Source: Lachnospiraceae bacterium UBA7076 (GTDB taxonomy: Bacteria; Bacillota; Clostridia; Lachnospirales; Lachnospiraceae). From it: a DNA stretch of 64,000 nt. The DNA lies in contig DKZK01000006.1 in the NCBI GenBank assembly GCA_002493625.1, forward strand, positions 1-64,000, given 5' to 3'. The notes below the pieces were generated by a model that saw only the letters and a program-made list of their open reading frames with translations, had not been told where the DNA came from and did no database searches. A program made the position numbers and the translations under genes. Below, piece after piece: positions 61,447 through 64,000 of this stretch; position 1 is the first letter of the stretch; every line of letters begins with the position of its first letter.

Positions 61447-62361
61447 ATGGGAAATGAAGATGCAAAGACAGAAAAGAAAGTGAAAAAAGCGAAGACATGG
61501 AGTAAAAACGACAAAATCTTTCTTGGAATCCTGATACCTGTATTGGTTTTGTTTTTCTTATTTAATACGCTTCCTTTGCTTAAGGGCTTTTATTACGGGC
61601 TTACGAATTTCAGGGGTTATGGAAATTATGATTTTGTAGGATTGCGTAACTTTAAGGATTTGTTCTCCGATGCAAGAGTAGGAAAGTCCTATCTGTTCAC
61701 TTTTAAATATGCGCTGATTATGACGCTTTTAGTCAATTTCCTGAGTCTTGTTCTTGCGTTGGGAATGAACAGGGAGATAAAAGGAAAGAATGCTCTCAGG
61801 GGTATTTATTTCGTGCCGAATATACTCGGCGGACTGGTTGTCGGTTATATTTTCAGCTTTATATTTACGTATATTTTACCGGCGGTAGGAGAGGCAACCG
61901 GTATTGGATTTCTTCAGAACAGTTTTCTTGCAAGTACCAAAACAGCGTGGATTGCCATTGTGATTGTAGGAGCATGGCAGGGTATTGCAATGAATACGAT
62001 TATTTATATATCCGGTCTTCAGACCGTACCCGAGGAGGTATATGAGGCCTGTATGCTGGACGGAGCTGCAGGATGGAAAAAGTTTTCCAAGATTACGCTT
62101 CCGCTCATTATGCCTTTTGTAACAATCAACCTTGTACTCTGTATGAAAAATGCGTTGATGGTGTTTGACCAGATTATGTCCCTGACAAAAGGCGGACCTT
62201 CACAGAGTACGGAGTCTATCTCATATCTGATTTATAATAATGGTATGAGTGGCGGACAATTTGGTTTCCAGAGCGCAAATGCATTTGTATTCTTTGTTGT
62301 AATTGTTGTTATTTCATTTTTACAGATGAAATTCTTAGGTGGAAAGGAGGAGCAGTTATAA
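61447..62361 (+). CDS. ABC sugar transporter permease, MsmF/MalF type
   Basis: The protein has 304 residues with AAAGGGGAG before the ATG. Six membrane helices follow a basic N-terminus. The EAA loop that docks to the ATPase reads EVYEACMLDGAAGWKKFSKITLPLI (about 198-222). It starts 3 nt after the binding protein and overlaps the next permease by 1 nt. It pairs with it to form the channel. Confidence 0.94.
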   Translation: MGNEDAKTEKKVKKAKTWSKNDKIFLGILIPVLVLFFLFNTLPLLKGFYYGLTNFRGYGNYDFVGLRNFKDLFSDARVGKSYLFTFKYALIMTLLVNFLSLVLALGMNREIKGKNALRGIYFVPNILGGLVVGYIFSFIFTYILPAVGEATGIGFLQNSFLASTKTAWIAIVIVGAWQGIAMNTIIYISGLQTVPEEVYEACMLDGAAGWKKFSKITLPLIMPFVTINLVLCMKNALMVFDQIMSLTKGGPSQSTESISYLIYNNGMSGGQFGFQSANAFVFFVVIVVISFLQMKFLGGKEEQL

Positions 62362-63338
62362 TGGAAAATAAGGAACGTGAAAATAATGAAGTTCAGGAAG
62401 ATGTAACTGCAAAGAGCGTTACGCCGAAGGCGCCTGAGAAAAAGATTGAAAAAACATCTGAAACTGAGAAAAAACCGCCGAAGATGAAAAAGTCCAAGGG
62501 GGCTGTGGGCGGAAAAACAGTAAATATAATCATTAATATTTTGTTGGTTATCGGCTGTCTTACCGTATTTTTCCCGTTATATATGACCGTGATTATTGCA
62601 TTTAAGAAACCATCTGAGATGACAAATGATGTAGCGGGGGCACTGGCATTTCCGGAAAAATGGAATCTGGACAATTTTGCAGAGGCGATGCGCGTGACGG
62701 ATTTCTGGCATTCCCTGGGTAACAGCTTACTTCTGACCGGTGTGACGGTTATTATCTGTATTCTGCTTCACTCGCTGGCGGGATATGTTATCGGCAGAAA
62801 GATGGCGAGGCTGAAAACATTTAAAGCAGCATATTTTTATATCGTAAGCGGTATGTTTGTGCCATTTGCAGTGTTGATGATGCCTCTTGTAAAGCAGACA
62901 GCCCAGATGGGAATTGCAAACCGGATTGGCGTTATTGTTTTATATGTGGTATTCTTTATGCCGATGAACATGATGCTGTATACGGGATATCTGAAAAATA
63001 TTCCGCTTGCCCTTGAGGAAGCCGCCTGTGTGGATGGCGCCACTGCATGGCAGACATACTGGAAAATTATCTTTCCGAATATGAAGCCGATGCATGCGAC
63101 GGTTGCAGTTCTGACTGCCATGAGTACATGGAATGATGTAATGACGCCGCTTGTTATTATGTCAGGCACGGAGCAGAATACGCTTCCGTTGGCACAGCTT
63201 AATTTCCAGTCACAGTTCGGAACAAATTATAACCTTGCATTTGCATCCTATCTGCTTGCGTTGCTGCCAATCCTGATATTCTATATTATATGCCAGAAGC
63301 AGATTATCGGCGGCGTGGTAAATGGTGCGGTTAAATAG
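62361..63338 (+). CDS. ABC sugar transporter permease, MsmG/MalG type
   Basis: The protein has 325 residues. The EAA loop reads LALEEAACVDGATAWQTYWKIIFPN (about 216-240). An unusual hydrophilic N-terminal extension of about 50 residues, rich in Lys, Glu, Pro and Thr, precedes the first of six membrane helices; most MsmG-type permeases are about 275-280 residues. There is GGAGGAG before the ATG. No ABC ATPase gene is in the window, so a shared MsmK-type ATPase is likely. Confidence 0.93.
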   Translation: MENKERENNEVQEDVTAKSVTPKAPEKKIEKTSETEKKPPKMKKSKGAVGGKTVNIIINILLVIGCLTVFFPLYMTVIIAFKKPSEMTNDVAGALAFPEKWNLDNFAEAMRVTDFWHSLGNSLLLTGVTVIICILLHSLAGYVIGRKMARLKTFKAAYFYIVSGMFVPFAVLMMPLVKQTAQMGIANRIGVIVLYVVFFMPMNMMLYTGYLKNIPLALEEAACVDGATAWQTYWKIIFPNMKPMHATVAVLTAMSTWNDVMTPLVIMSGTEQNTLPLAQLNFQSQFGTNYNLAFASYLLALLPILIFYIICQKQIIGGVVNGAVK

Positions 63339-63359
63339 TAGTATAGAGGAAAAAACAGT

Positions 63360-64000
63360 ATGAATTTAGAACAAAGTTATTATGAGCTTTACGGTGATAA
63401 TGATATAACGAAATTCCGTTATGGGCAGCTTATGGATATTATGGAGCGTGCTGAAAAAGAAAGACCGTCTGCGCTTAAAAAATATGATAAAGAGGGTAAC
63501 GTATGGTATCATTCGGAAAAAATGGTGGGTATGATGCTGTATGTGGACCGGTTTAGCGGCAATCTTGCGGGCTTTGAGAAAAAAATTGATTATCTGGCGG
63601 AGCTTGGAGTGACCTATGTTCATTTTATGCCAATCTTAAAATCCAGAGAGGGAAATAATGATGGCGGTTATGCGGTATCGGATTACCTGACAGTTGATGA
63701 ACGGTTCGGAAATATGGAAACATTGACAAAAATTATTGGCATTATGAGAAAAAAGGGAATCCGTACCTGCATAGATTTTGTCTTAAATCATACGTCCAAG
63801 GAACATATCTGGGCAAAAAAGTGTCTGGAGGGTGAGGAAGACTACAGGGATATGTACATTATGTTTGACGACGACACCATGCCGAAGGAGTATGAGAAAA
63901 CGCTTACGCAGATATTTCCGGGTGTTGCGCCGGGGAATTTCACATATTATCCGGAGTACGGAAAATATATTATGACCCGTTTTTATGAATTTCAATGGGA
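63360..64000 (+). CDS. GH13 amylosucrase-like glycoside hydrolase (partial)
   Basis: The ATG at 63360 has AGAGGAAAA upstream, and 213 codons are open to the window edge. The sequence contains MMLYVDRFSGNLAGFEKKIDYL, VHFMPILKSREGNNDGGYAVSDY, CIDFVLNHTSKEHIWAKK and EKTLTQIFPGVAPGNFTYY, all typical of GH13 amylosucrase or sucrose phosphorylase-type enzymes, with the region I NHTS motif in place. The catalytic Asp/Glu lie beyond the edge. It probably splits the sugar imported by the upstream transporter inside the cell. Confidence 0.85.
   Translation, partial: MNLEQSYYELYGDNDITKFRYGQLMDIMERAEKERPSALKKYDKEGNVWYHSEKMVGMMLYVDRFSGNLAGFEKKIDYLAELGVTYVHFMPILKSREGNNDGGYAVSDYLTVDERFGNMETLTKIIGIMRKKGIRTCIDFVLNHTSKEHIWAKKCLEGEEDYRDMYIMFDDDTMPKEYEKTLTQIFPGVAPGNFTYYPEYGKYIMTRFYEFQW

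Overview
The window reads as part of the chromosome of a motile, low-GC, Gram-positive anaerobe, most probably a Lachnospiraceae clostridium of the Roseburia/Agathobacter/Lachnospira type. That placement is an inference. It rests on a Bacillus/Clostridium-type fla/che operon (fliY, cheC, cheD, sigD, flhF/flhG), a giant fused 2-hydroxyacyl-CoA dehydratase activase protein, GerW and DUF2953 sporulation-type genes, sigma-A promoters with TTGACA/TATAAT boxes, and an msm-type ABC sugar locus. No genome search was possible.

Layout. (1) 1-1700 is an AT-rich accessory scrap: the C-terminus of a decayed polymorphic toxin, two immunity-like ORFs, a 44-codon ORF fragment, the 3' end of an IS3-family transposase, a 38-bp tandem repeat and a large hairpin. 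(2) 1709-5923 (minus) is the activase-related giant protein. (3) 6096-18096 (plus) is housekeeping: a LysM protein, an unusual rhomboid-like membrane protein with a zinc ribbon, two unknown proteins, DUF2953, gerW, a structured 50-bp tandem repeat, a 45-aa membrane peptide, a DHH phosphoesterase, a small alarmone synthetase, a flavin reductase-like protein, then comM-dprA-topA behind a perfect consensus promoter.

(4) 18129-52087 is a nearly complete fla/che superoperon. It covers rod, basal body and switch (flgB-flgE), then an internal terminator and a new strong promoter, then flbD, motAB, fliL, fliM, fliY, cheY, the export apparatus (fliOPQR, flhBA), flhF/flhG, a PilZ c-di-GMP brake protein, cheB, cheA, cheW, cheC, cheD, sigD and a tail of small or poorly characterised genes (FapA-like DUF342, DUF6115, a Thr/Glu-rich membrane protein). 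Filament genes, flgM and cheR are not here, so SigD made here must act on other loci. (5) 52095-54073 is rpsB-tsf with its own promoter, structured leader and terminator; the usual next gene pyrH is missing.

(6) 54074-58800 is a second AT-rich accessory island. It holds a HEPN protein with an ApeA-like RNxxxH motif, followed by a TIR/DUF4062-like protein, which together make the best candidate for an immune (anti-phage) module in the window. Next come a ParA relic of an integrative conjugative element with two nonsense codons, a Phd-type antitoxin coupled to a four-helix membrane protein, and small ORF debris. (7) 58808-64000 is a carbohydrate utilisation locus: a LacI-type regulator, a strong terminator, then a solute-binding lipoprotein, two permeases and a GH13 amylosucrase-like enzyme cut off by the window edge. 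No ABC ATPase is encoded here, so a shared one is implied.

Start codons were moved from the longest ORF wherever a Shine-Dalgarno sequence or gene overlap pointed to another codon; this is stated in each entry.
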